From Clostridia bacterium (lineage in GTDB: Bacteria > Bacillota > Clostridia > Oscillospirales > Acutalibacteraceae), in NCBI GenBank assembly GCA_017516965.1, contig JAFXAP010000008.1, positions 227,197-291,196 of the forward strand: 64,000 nt of DNA, read 5' to 3'. Every line of letters begins with the position of its first letter. Position 1 is the stretch's first letter. Shown piece by piece: positions 24,740-32,565 of the stretch. The notes under the pieces were generated by a model. The model worked only from the letters and a program-made list of their open reading frames with translations, was not told the origin of the DNA and did no database searches. The position numbers were made by a program, and so were the translations under genes.

Positions 24740-24753
24740 ATTATCTCTTTGAG
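24740..24753. repeat. Right attachment-site core (attR)
   Basis: ATTATCTCTTTGAG, identical to 18560-18573, lies 57 bases outside the right arm sites. Flanks differ on either side, as expected of recombined att sites. Confidence 0.72.
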
Positions 24754-24846
24754 AACTGTGGTGATTCCCCACGGTGTGGGGAAATGTCGCAAAGCGACAA
24801 AGGGGACGGGCGCCGTCAGCGCCACGACGTGCGGCACGGAGTGCAA
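24754..24846. repeat. GC-rich palindromic intergenic repeat
   Basis: Between attR and the rpsI terminator lies a GC-rich stretch unlike its surroundings, with tandem hairpins: TTCCCCAC/GTGGGGAA, TGTCGC/GCGACA, and GGCGCCGTCAGCGCC-type palindromes. It carries no credible gene. It looks like a dispersed REP-like repeat, but only one copy is seen here. Confidence 0.45.
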
Positions 24847-24878
24847 AAAAAGACTCCACGTAAAAACGTAGAGTCTTT
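24844..24878 (-). terminator. Terminator of rplM-rpsI
   Basis: On the minus strand AAAGACTCTACGT pairs with ACGTGGAGTCTTT, with one mismatch around a T4 loop, followed by a T-run. Confidence 0.9.
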
Positions 24879-24896
24879 GAGTTTTGCAAAAAACGA

Positions 24897-25295
24897 TTAA
24901 CGTTTGCTGAACTGTGGAGCACGACGTGCGCCTTTGAGACCGTATTTCTTTCTTTCCTTCATACGTGGGTCACGTGTGAGGAAACCAGCCTTCTTAAGTT
25001 CTGGACGAAGTTCAGCATCTGCCTGCAAGAGTGCGCGAGCGATACCGTGGCGGATTGCGCCTGCCTGACCGGTAACACCGCCGCCTGCAACGCGGCATAC
25101 GATGTCAAACTTATCAGCATTCTCGGTAAGAACGAGTGGCTGACGAACGATAACCTTTAATGTTTCAAGGCCAAAGTAATCATCAATATCTCTTTCGTTG
25201 ATAGTGATTTTACCGGTACCCTGATATACTCTAACACGGGCAACAGAACTCTTTCTTCTGCCGGTGCCGTAAAAATATGGCTTTCCTTCAAACAT
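24897..25295 (-). CDS. rpsI: 30S ribosomal protein S9
   Basis: 132 residues with the S9 signatures '[17 protein letters not shown]' at the N-terminus, '[20 protein letters not shown]' in the middle and the basic C-terminal tail '[17 protein letters not shown]' that reaches the ribosomal P-site tRNA. It follows rplM by 17 bases in the conserved L13-S9 operon. The gene reads away from the proposed origin, co-directional with replication. Confidence 0.98.
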   Translation of the reverse strand: MFEGKPYFYGTGRRKSSVARVRVYQGTGKITINERDIDDYFGLETLKVIVRQPLVLTENADKFDIVCRVAGGGVTGQAGAIRHGIARALLQADAELRPELKKAGFLTRDPRMKERKKYGLKGARRAPQFSKR

Positions 25296-25312
25296 AGTTC
25301 CTGTCTCCCTTC

Positions 25313-25744
25313 TTAAAATTCATACTTTTCAGGCTTCTGTGCTACCTGAACATAGTTTTCGCCTGCATAGATATGAAGACGAGTAAGTGCCTTACGACCG
25401 ATTGTAGTATCGGGAACCATACCCTTTACTGCAAGTTCCATAGCAAGTTCAGGACGGGTGCTCATAAGGGTTGAATATTTAACCTCTTTAAGACCACCAA
25501 TCCAACCTGTGTGGCGGCGATAGTACTTGTTTTCTAACTTTTTACCTGTTAAAACTGCCTTGTCAGCATTGATAACGATAACGTGGTCACCACAGTCAAC
25601 GTGAGGAGTGAATGTGGGTTTTACTTTACCGCGGAGCAAATCAGCAACCTTAGCAGCGGTACGACCAAGAGGACGGTTAGCTGCGTCAACGATATACCAT
25701 TTGCGCTGAACTTCGGCAGGTTTTGCCATAAATGTTTTTGACAT
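25313..25744 (-). CDS. rplM: 50S ribosomal protein L13
   Basis: From the ATG at 25744 (TTTGGAGG eight bases before it) the protein has 143 residues, normal for L13. A longer frame exists upstream but would start inside the promoter. Signatures are '[25 protein letters not shown]', '[30 protein letters not shown]' and '[24 protein letters not shown]'. It is the first gene of the rplM-rpsI operon, behind a near-consensus promoter. Confidence 0.98.
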   Translation of the reverse strand: MSKTFMAKPAEVQRKWYIVDAANRPLGRTAAKVADLLRGKVKPTFTPHVDCGDHVIVINADKAVLTGKKLENKYYRRHTGWIGGLKEVKYSTLMSTRPELAMELAVKGMVPDTTIGRKALTRLHIYAGENYVQVAQKPEKYEF

Positions 25745-25787
25745 AACCAAAACCTCCAAATAAAATTTCGTTTTTTTGTGCCCGAAT

Positions 25788-25816
25788 ATAATACCACAGT
25801 CAAAATGCTTTGTCAA
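25788..25816 (-). promoter_or_regulatory. Strong promoter of rplM-rpsI
   Basis: On the minus strand TTGACA (25811-25816), a 17-base spacer, and TATTAT (25788-25793). Confidence 0.88.
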
Positions 25817-25937
25817 CACTATTTTTTTAAAAATTTAATTTAAAAAACAAAATCTCCGTTTTGCTCGTTTTTTCTCTTGTTTTCTCGTGTTTGCTCACTT
25901 GCGATTTTTTAAAATAACACAAATTTTATAAAATAAA

Positions 25938-25966
25938 TTGAACTTGAAAGCAATATATGTTATTAT
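25938..25966 (+). promoter_or_regulatory. Promoter upstream of ymdB
   Basis: TTGAAC (25938-25943), a 17-base spacer, and TATTAT (25961-25966), 40 bases before the ymdB start. Confidence 0.65.
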
Positions 25967-26005
25967 TATGTCATAGAGTAAAATGGGGTAAAAGGCGGTG
26001 AGCAA

Positions 26006-26785
26006 ATGAGGGTTTTGGCAGTTGGTGACGTTTGCGCAAATGATGGCAGTAATTATGCCCTTAAACAAATTCCCATTATAAAGCGTGAAGAAAACATTGA
26101 TTTTGTAATAGTAAATGGTGAAAACTCGGCGCAAGGCAACGGCATAACGAGGGAGAGCGCAAATTTGATTTTTGCCGCAGGCGCCGACGTTATAACAGGG
26201 GGCAACCACACCCTTCGCCGCCCCGAGTTTTTTGACACTCTGGACTCAAACCCCTTTGTTTTGCGCCCACACAACCTAAAGGATGCCACCGTTGGCAGTG
26301 GGTATTGCCTTTTTGATATGGGCAGATGTCAGGCGGCGGTTATAAACCTTTCGGGTCAGATTTATCTTGACAGGCTTAACTGCGACAACCCCTTTAAATG
26401 TGTTGACGAGCTTTTGCAAAGGGCAGAGCGTGACGGGGCTAAATACATTTTTGTAGATTTTCACGCAGAAGCCACAAGCGAAAAGAGAGCTATGGGCTTT
26501 TATCTTGACGGACGCGTTTCGGCAATTTTTGGCACACATACCCACGTGCAAACCAACGACGCGCAAATTTTACCACGAGGCACAGGTTATATAACCGACC
26601 TTGGTATGACGGGGGTTATAGACTCTATTTTGGGTGTAAAAAAAGAAATTATCATAAACCGCTTGCGCGACAGCGATATGTCTCGTTTTGAGCAGGCAAG
26701 CGGCAGCTGCGCGTTAAACGGCTGTATTTTTGATATTGATGATAATACAGGACTTACCAAAGCGGTTAAGTTAATATGTAAATAA
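26006..26785 (+). CDS. ymdB: YmdB-family metallophosphoesterase
   Basis: YmdB proteins are di-metal phosphodiesterases; the Bacillus protein cleaves 2',3'-cyclic nucleotides and affects the choice between biofilm and motility. The 259-residue sequence shows the metal-ligand blocks 'VGDVCANDG', 'VNGENSAQGNGITRESA', 'ADVITGGNHT', 'FVDFHAEATSEKRAMG' and 'FGTHTHVQTNDAQILPRGTGYITDLGMTG'. Length matches the family. AAAGGCGGTGA lies before the ATG. The gene has its own promoter. Confidence 0.93.
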   Translation: MRVLAVGDVCANDGSNYALKQIPIIKREENIDFVIVNGENSAQGNGITRESANLIFAAGADVITGGNHTLRRPEFFDTLDSNPFVLRPHNLKDATVGSGYCLFDMGRCQAAVINLSGQIYLDRLNCDNPFKCVDELLQRAERDGAKYIFVDFHAEATSEKRAMGFYLDGRVSAIFGTHTHVQTNDAQILPRGTGYITDLGMTGVIDSILGVKKEIIINRLRDSDMSRFEQASGSCALNGCIFDIDDNTGLTKAVKLICK

Positions 26786-26830
26786 ACATTATTATTTAAA
26801 ATTTTTAAATTTAAAGGCAGGTGATTTGTC

Positions 26831-28435
26831 GTGAAAAGGATTTTTTGTTTAGTACTTTGCATTGGTTTAATTTTTTCCCTTTGCGGTTGCCGTAAAAACC
26901 CAACCGATATAAGTTCGGGCTCGGTTATTAACACACCTATGTTTTCAAATGACAGCAAATCGGCAAATTTGCTTTACTCTTACGGAGACAGTTTTAATCC
27001 CTATACGGCAAAGACCGCTTTTAACCGCGAAATATCTTCGCTTTTGTATGATAGCCTTATAAAAACAAATAATAATTTTGAACCGGTTTACGTGCTGGCG
27101 GCTTCTGCCGAAATGTTAGATAAAAAATGCACCGTAAAACTGCGCGACGCAAAATTCACCGACGGCAGTACCGTTACCGCCGACGACGTAATTTATTCTT
27201 ATGAAATTGCAAAAGAATCACCGCGTTATTCATATAATTTTTATGAGGTTGAATCAATTTCGTCACCCGATTCAAAAACGGTGGTATTTTCACTTAAACA
27301 GCACGACCCGTATTTTATAAATTTGCTTAACTTCCCCTTACTTAAAAACGACTCTGCAAACAAGACCGATGCCGACGGCAAAGAAATTGCCCCCATTGGT
27401 TGCGGCAGATACGTTTTATCAAAAGATAAACTAAGTTTTAAGCAAAACCAAAACTACTACGGTAAAAAAGGCGTTATTGAAACGGTAAACCTTATCGCGT
27501 CACCCGATGCGGCGTCTACATCCCACTACGTAGAGGTGGGAGCGGCTACCGTTTATTTTACCGAGGGCGATAAAATTGTTCGTATGAGTGGCAAAAAGTT
27601 AGATGTTAACCTGAACCGCTTTATATATATAGGTGTAAACGACTCCTACGGTTCTTTAGCCTCTCGCGAAATGCGATATGCCATATCTGCGGCCCTTGAC
27701 CGCGAAGATATTTGCCGCTCGGCTTATTTTAACAATGCGACCGCGGCAACAGGATTTTTTAATCCTGCCTTCAAGCCCACTCAGGCGCTTCAAACCATTG
27801 AGGGCAAACCAAATTCTAAAATAACTGTTGAAAATTTGTCAAAAATAGGGTATAATAATATGAATTCAAATGGCTTTTACGCAAATGCGGCTGGTAACAA
27901 CCCCGTATTTTCGTTGCTTGTGAATTCTGAAAATAGTTCTCGCGTGGCGGCGGCAAACCTTATTGCCGCGCAATGCAAAGCCGCGGGAATCGAGATAAAT
28001 GTTGTAAAATGCAGTTACGAACAGTATGTGTCCCGTCTTTCAGAGGGTCAGTTCCAACTATATTTGGGCGAAATTCAACTGACCGATAATATGGATTTTT
28101 CAAGTCTTGTCATTCCTGAAGAAAGCGCGGCTTTTGGCGTAAGCAAGCAAAACGCTAAAACCGACAAAGACGATAAAGACAAAGATGAAACCCCTGCAGA
28201 AAATTCCGTCACCGAAAAGGTGGAACAAAAAAAGGGCAACTGCGCTCAAATTATGAAAAAATATCACAAGGGCGAATGTGGCATAAGCGACGTGGCAACC
28301 ACACTGCTTTCTGAAATGCCCCAGATTCCCGTGTGTTATTTAAACGGCGTGCTGTTTTACAACCCTGCCATAACAGGCGGTGTCGAAGTTTCGAGCAGTG
28401 ACATTTATCTAAGCTTTGAAAACTATGAATTTTAG
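26831..28435 (+). CDS. Extracellular solute-binding lipoprotein, family 5 (oligopeptide/nickel type)
   Basis: The 534-residue protein has a lipoprotein signal ending in SLCGC (Cys20). The mature part fits SBP family 5: 'FNPYTAKTAFNREISSLLYDSLIKTN' near the start, 'VKLRDAKFTDGSTVTADDVIYSYEIAK', and 'RYAISAALDREDICRSAYF' in the second lobe. Such proteins hand peptides, nickel or sugars to an ABC importer. No permease or ATPase gene is adjacent, so this is an orphan binding protein. A charged low-complexity insert (about residues 440-468, rich in Lys, Asp and Glu) is unusual for the family. It starts with GTG after GGCAGGTG. Confidence 0.85.
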   Translation: MKRIFCLVLCIGLIFSLCGCRKNPTDISSGSVINTPMFSNDSKSANLLYSYGDSFNPYTAKTAFNREISSLLYDSLIKTNNNFEPVYVLAASAEMLDKKCTVKLRDAKFTDGSTVTADDVIYSYEIAKESPRYSYNFYEVESISSPDSKTVVFSLKQHDPYFINLLNFPLLKNDSANKTDADGKEIAPIGCGRYVLSKDKLSFKQNQNYYGKKGVIETVNLIASPDAASTSHYVEVGAATVYFTEGDKIVRMSGKKLDVNLNRFIYIGVNDSYGSLASREMRYAISAALDREDICRSAYFNNATAATGFFNPAFKPTQALQTIEGKPNSKITVENLSKIGYNNMNSNGFYANAAGNNPVFSLLVNSENSSRVAAANLIAAQCKAAGIEINVVKCSYEQYVSRLSEGQFQLYLGEIQLTDNMDFSSLVIPEESAAFGVSKQNAKTDKDDKDKDETPAENSVTEKVEQKKGNCAQIMKKYHKGECGISDVATTLLSEMPQIPVCYLNGVLFYNPAITGGVEVSSSDIYLSFENYEF

Positions 28436-28447
28436 GAGGACTTATCT

Positions 28448-28798
28448 ATGATATCTTATGAAACCAGAATAGGCTCAGTTTGTTTTACCGAAAACTTTTT
28501 AAGCAAACTTATAGGTCATGCAGTAACCTCTTGTTTCGGTGTTGTTGGCATGATGCCTCACAACCCACGCCAACGTGTTTTTGGCCTTCTTTCAAAAGAC
28601 CCTGCTCTTGATACCGGCATTAAGGTAAAGGGCAACGCAGATAGCATTGATGTTGAACTTCATATAATGGTAAACTACGGTATGAACATTACCGCTATTG
28701 CGGCAAGCATTACCGAAAAGGTTAAATATGTTGTAGAAGATTCTACCGGTATTACCGTAAACAAGGTAATCGTTAAGGTAGATGGAATAAAAGAGTAA
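28448..28798 (+). CDS. Asp23/Gls24 family protein (YloU type)
   Basis: 116 residues with 'ISYETRIGSVCFTENFLSKLIGHAVTSCFGVVGM' and 'VDVELHIMVNYGMNITAIAASITEKVKYVVEDSTGITVNKVIVKVDGI' (central residues include IDV), the standard Asp23 fold. These proteins stand immediately upstream of fakA in Firmicutes and are linked to envelope homeostasis. AGGAGGAC precedes the ATG. The fakA gene follows after a 36-base gap. Confidence 0.94.
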   Translation: MISYETRIGSVCFTENFLSKLIGHAVTSCFGVVGMMPHNPRQRVFGLLSKDPALDTGIKVKGNADSIDVELHIMVNYGMNITAIAASITEKVKYVVEDSTGITVNKVIVKVDGIKE

Positions 28799-28834
28799 TT
28801 GTTGTTCTTTCTATTTTAAAAGGAGTGTTTATTT

Positions 28835-30520
28835 TTGTTTAGTGGTAATATTTTGCGCGACGCGATTATTTCGGCCGCACACAATCTTGCGAATAATCGT
28901 AAGCCTGTAGACGACCTTAACGTATTCCCTGTTCCTGACGGCGATACGGGTACTAATATGTCTATGACCATGGCTAACGCCGTGCGTGAACTTGAAAAAT
29001 ACAGCGATGAGACCGCAGGTAAAATTGCTTCGGTTAACGCTTCAGCCCTTTTGCGCGGTGCGCGTGGTAACTCGGGCGTTATAACCTCGCTTTTGTTCCG
29101 TGGTTTTGCTAAGGGCATCGGTTCAGAAGAAACCGTAACTGCCCAAAATTTAGCAGCCGCTTTTGAACTTGGTGTTGAATCGGCATATAAGGCTGTTATG
29201 AAACCTACCGAGGGTACAATTCTTACCGTTGCGCGTGTCGCTTCTGAAAAGGCTCGCGCCGCTTGTGACGCAGGCAAAGACGCATTGGGCGTTTTTGAAG
29301 ATGCAATCTCCGGTGCAAAAGAGGCTTTGGCCGAAACACCCGAACTTTTGCCAATGCTAAAAAAAGCAGGCGTTGTTGACGCAGGCGGTCAGGGTTTTGT
29401 AATTATACTTGAAGGTATGTTGTCGGTTTTCCGTGACGGTGTTGTTATTACTTCTGACTCAGCTCAGGACAGCGCTGACACCGACAGCGAAGACGAAGGC
29501 TCAGCTCGTAATGCCGCAGGTGAATTTGAAACCGAAATCACCTTTACTTACTGTACCGAATTTATTGTAAAACGCGACCCAGAGTGCGAGAAGCAGCCAA
29601 GCGAACTTCGCGCATATCTTGAAACTATCGGTGACTGCGTTGTTGTAGTTGATGACGACGAAATAATTAAGGTTCACGTTCATACCGACCATCCCGGTAA
29701 CGCTTTTGAAAACGGTCTTACCTTTGGTTCACTTACCAATATGAAGGTTGAAAATATGCGTGACCAGCACGAAAGAGCAAAACACGATGCAAAAAATGCT
29801 AAAAAGGCTCCTGTTAAAACTGCCGACCTCTCTCAAAAGATTGAACCGGTAGAAATTACAAAGCCAATCGGTTTTGTTTCGGTTTGCGCAGGCGACGGTA
29901 TTGCCGCTCTCTTTAAAGATTTGGGCGTTGACACCATTGTTTCGGGCGGTCAGACAATGAACCCCAGCACCGACAACATTTTACGCGCTATTGAAAGCAC
30001 CCCTGCAGAAACTGTGTATGTGCTTCCAAATAACAAAAATATAATTATGGCGGCTGAACAGGCTATTCCGATAAGCAGTCGTAAGGTTATTGTTCTTCAC
30101 ACAAGAACTATTCCTCAAGGTATTGCCGCTATGCTTAACTTTGATGAGAGCGTTGACACCGAGGCAAATGCCATTGCAATGCAAAAAGCGGCTGAAAAAA
30201 TTGCCACCGGTCAGGTAACCTTTGCGGCGCGTGACTCTGACTTTGACGGTCACAAGATTAAAGAAGGTGAAATTATGGCTATGACAGGCGGTAAAATCTC
30301 TTTTGTAGATACCGACCTTGAAAAAGCTACTTTAAAGCTTATTAAATCTATGTTAAAGCGCGACAGCGAGTTTGTAACCGTAATTTACGGTCAGGATGTC
30401 ACCGATTCTCAGGCGGCAAAGCTTGAAGGTCAGCTTAACGAAAAATTTGGCAGCAAGGTTGAATTTACCTTTGTAAGCGGCGGTCAGCCAGTTTACTACT
30501 ATATTATTTCTGTAGAGTGA
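28835..30520 (+). CDS. fakA: Fatty acid kinase subunit FakA (DhaL/DAK2 domain)
   Basis: FakA phosphorylates fatty acids bound to FakB so that they enter phospholipid synthesis. The 561-residue protein has an N-terminal DhaL kinase domain (about 1-200) with the magnesium-ligand motif 'NVFPVPDGDTGTNMSMTM' and 'LLRGARGNSGVITSLLFRGF'. A middle region 'FTYCTEFIVKRD' and a C-terminal DegV-like domain (about 330-560) follow. The TTG start has AAAAGGAGTG eleven bases before it. No fakB gene is seen in this window. Order asp23-fakA-recG is conserved in Firmicutes. Confidence 0.93.
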   Translation: MFSGNILRDAIISAAHNLANNRKPVDDLNVFPVPDGDTGTNMSMTMANAVRELEKYSDETAGKIASVNASALLRGARGNSGVITSLLFRGFAKGIGSEETVTAQNLAAAFELGVESAYKAVMKPTEGTILTVARVASEKARAACDAGKDALGVFEDAISGAKEALAETPELLPMLKKAGVVDAGGQGFVIILEGMLSVFRDGVVITSDSAQDSADTDSEDEGSARNAAGEFETEITFTYCTEFIVKRDPECEKQPSELRAYLETIGDCVVVVDDDEIIKVHVHTDHPGNAFENGLTFGSLTNMKVENMRDQHERAKHDAKNAKKAPVKTADLSQKIEPVEITKPIGFVSVCAGDGIAALFKDLGVDTIVSGGQTMNPSTDNILRAIESTPAETVYVLPNNKNIIMAAEQAIPISSRKVIVLHTRTIPQGIAAMLNFDESVDTEANAIAMQKAAEKIATGQVTFAARDSDFDGHKIKEGEIMAMTGGKISFVDTDLEKATLKLIKSMLKRDSEFVTVIYGQDVTDSQAAKLEGQLNEKFGSKVEFTFVSGGQPVYYYIISVE

Positions 30521-32553
30521 TAAATTTAATGTCTAACTTTTTAACCGACATAAGATTTTTAAAGGGCGTTGGTGAAAAACGCGCCCAGCATTTGTACTCA
30601 CTGGGCATCGATACAATCGGTGCCCTTTTGCGTTATTTTCCGCGTAGGTATGAAGATTTTAGTGATATAAAACAAATTTTTGACTGCGAATCTGACCAAA
30701 AGGTTTGTATAAAAGCGCGTGTTATCACCCCTGTTACCGAGCATATTATTCGCAAAAATATGAAGCTTTACAAATTCAAGGTGAGCGACGGCACTGCGCA
30801 TTTGCAGGTGACAATTTTTAACAATAAATATCTTGCCGCGCGTCTACACGAAGGTCAAGAATACCTTTTTGCAGGTAAAATACAGGTTGGCAGATTCTTT
30901 TATGAAATGTCCTCGCCCGAGATTCGTGAGGTTGGGGCAGATGGAATTGCGCCCATTTACCCTGCGTCAAAAAATATGACATCGGCGGCGATATCTAAAC
31001 TTGTAAAGACGGCTTTGCAAAGCTGTGAAATAGAGGACGTTTTGCCCGAAAGTGTGCGAAATACATATAAACTTTGCGACCTACGTACAGCAATAAACAA
31101 CATTCACTTCCCAAAAAGTCCCGAAGCGCTTGAAAGCGCAAAAAAGCACCTTGTTTTTGAAGAACTTTTTACTCTGCGCACAGGGCTAATGCTACTAAAA
31201 AACAAAAGACGTATAGCGTCTCCCTTTGTATTGGAAACTGACTACACAAAAGAATATATCGCATCCCTTCCCTTTGAAATGACGGGCGCTCAAAAACGCG
31301 TTATAGGTGAGTGCGTTAGCGATATGGCTTCAGGCAGGGTTATGAACAGACTTGTTCAGGGTGACGTTGGTTGCGGTAAAACTGCGGTTGCGGCGGCGCT
31401 TATGTATCACACGGCAAAATCAGGTTTTCAATCGGCAATTATGGCGCCTACCGAAATTCTTGCCGAGCAACATTATAAAAATTTGTGCGAAAGCCTTAAA
31501 AACACCGATATAAAATGCGTTTTGCTTACGGGTTCACTTAAAAAAAGTGAACGACAAAGGGCAAAAGATTTACTTTTAAGTGGCGAGGCGCAAATCGCCG
31601 TGGGAACCCACGCGCTTATAAGCGGTGACGTCGGATTTTGCAAGCTGGCGCTTGTTATTACCGACGAACAACACCGTTTTGGTGTAACACAAAGAGCTTT
31701 ATTTTCAGGCAAAGGTGCGCATCCGCACACACTTGTTATGTCGGCAACTCCAATACCGCGCACACTTGGCCTTATAATTTACGGCGACCTTGACATAAGC
31801 ATAATTGATGAGTACCCCCGAGGCAGACAACAAATAGAAAACTATTGTGTCGAGTCAGGGTTGCGTCCACGTGTATTTGGCTATATCAAAAAACATCTTG
31901 ACGAGGGTAGACAGGGTTATATTGTGTGCCCAATGGTCGAAGAAAATGAGGAAATTAATCTTAAAAGCGCCGAGCAGTATTATGCCGAAATAAAGGATGA
32001 CGCGTTTAAAAACTATAGCGTGGGACTACTGCACGGCAAAATGAAGCCCAAAGAAAAAGAAGCGGTTATGCGCGACTTTAAAAGCGGTAAAATTCAACTA
32101 CTTGTTTGCACCACAGTAATTGAGGTTGGCATTGATGTGCCAAACGCCGCAATAATGGTTATAGAAAATGCCGAGCGTTTTGGACTGTCCGGGCTTCATC
32201 AACTTCGCGGAAGAATTGGTAGGGGTTCCTATAAATCCACCTGTATTTTTATATCTGATTACAAATCGGGTACAACCGCCGACAGACTTAATGTTATAAA
32301 ATCAAGCACCGACGGCTTTAAAATTGCAGATGAAGATTTGCGTCTGCGTGGTCCCGGTGACTTTTTAGGCTCACGGCAACACGGGCTTCCGCAACTTAAA
32401 ATTGCCGATATCTATGCCGATGCCGACGTTTTGCGCTTGTCCGGTATGGCGGCGGCATCTTTGCTTGAAAGCGACCCAAAACTTACTGCGCCCGAGCACG
32501 CAAATTTAAGACAAGAAATTATAAATATGTATAAAAAGCTCCACGAAAATTAG
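30517..32553 (+). CDS. recG: ATP-dependent DNA helicase RecG
   Basis: RecG rewinds stalled replication forks and branch-migrates Holliday junctions. The 678-residue protein has the N-terminal wedge domain with an OB fold ('KVCIKARVITPVTEH', about 60-150), Walker A 'QGDVGCGKTAVAAAL' near residue 282, 'ITDEQHRFGV' in place of a DEAD box, 'MSATPIPRTLGLIIYGDLDISIIDEYP' and 'GLHQLRGRIGRG'. Start is either GTG at 30517, overlapping the fakA stop, or ATG at 30529; the second gives the standard N-terminus MSNFLTDIRFLKGVG. Full length. Confidence 0.97.
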   Translation: MINLMSNFLTDIRFLKGVGEKRAQHLYSLGIDTIGALLRYFPRRYEDFSDIKQIFDCESDQKVCIKARVITPVTEHIIRKNMKLYKFKVSDGTAHLQVTIFNNKYLAARLHEGQEYLFAGKIQVGRFFYEMSSPEIREVGADGIAPIYPASKNMTSAAISKLVKTALQSCEIEDVLPESVRNTYKLCDLRTAINNIHFPKSPEALESAKKHLVFEELFTLRTGLMLLKNKRRIASPFVLETDYTKEYIASLPFEMTGAQKRVIGECVSDMASGRVMNRLVQGDVGCGKTAVAAALMYHTAKSGFQSAIMAPTEILAEQHYKNLCESLKNTDIKCVLLTGSLKKSERQRAKDLLLSGEAQIAVGTHALISGDVGFCKLALVITDEQHRFGVTQRALFSGKGAHPHTLVMSATPIPRTLGLIIYGDLDISIIDEYPRGRQQIENYCVESGLRPRVFGYIKKHLDEGRQGYIVCPMVEENEEINLKSAEQYYAEIKDDAFKNYSVGLLHGKMKPKEKEAVMRDFKSGKIQLLVCTTVIEVGIDVPNAAIMVIENAERFGLSGLHQLRGRIGRGSYKSTCIFISDYKSGTTADRLNVIKSSTDGFKIADEDLRLRGPGDFLGSRQHGLPQLKIADIYADADVLRLSGMAAASLLESDPKLTAPEHANLRQEIINMYKKLHEN

Positions 32554-32565
32554 AAAGGAAAAATA

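Larger units (their letters stand above)
18560..24753. mobile_element. 6.2-kb integrated satellite-like element (integrase, repressor, RepA-like ATPase, TerS-like protein)
   Basis: The element is bounded by a 14-bp direct repeat and has phased GACATCA repeats just inside both ends. Leftward genes encode a tyrosine integrase and an XRE repressor. Rightward genes encode a Cro-like protein, an excisionase-like protein, a RepA-like ATPase, a coiled-coil protein, a TerS-like HTH protein and five small proteins in a tightly coupled row. There is no relaxase, conjugation gene, capsid, portal or lysis gene and no obvious cargo. The plan resembles phage-inducible islands or other phage satellites, although a decayed prophage or replicative integrative element cannot be excluded. 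Confidence 0.82.

Noticed and set aside
18560-24753. Whether the element is a conjugative transposon or a CRISPR/defence island
   Set aside because: No relaxase, coupling protein or type IV secretion gene, no repeat-spacer array, and no recognisable defence gene lie between the att repeats.
24897-25744. Integration of the element into the rpsI coding region
   Set aside because: rpsI ends with a normal C-terminus and its own terminator; the attR core lies about 90 bases beyond the terminator in non-coding DNA.
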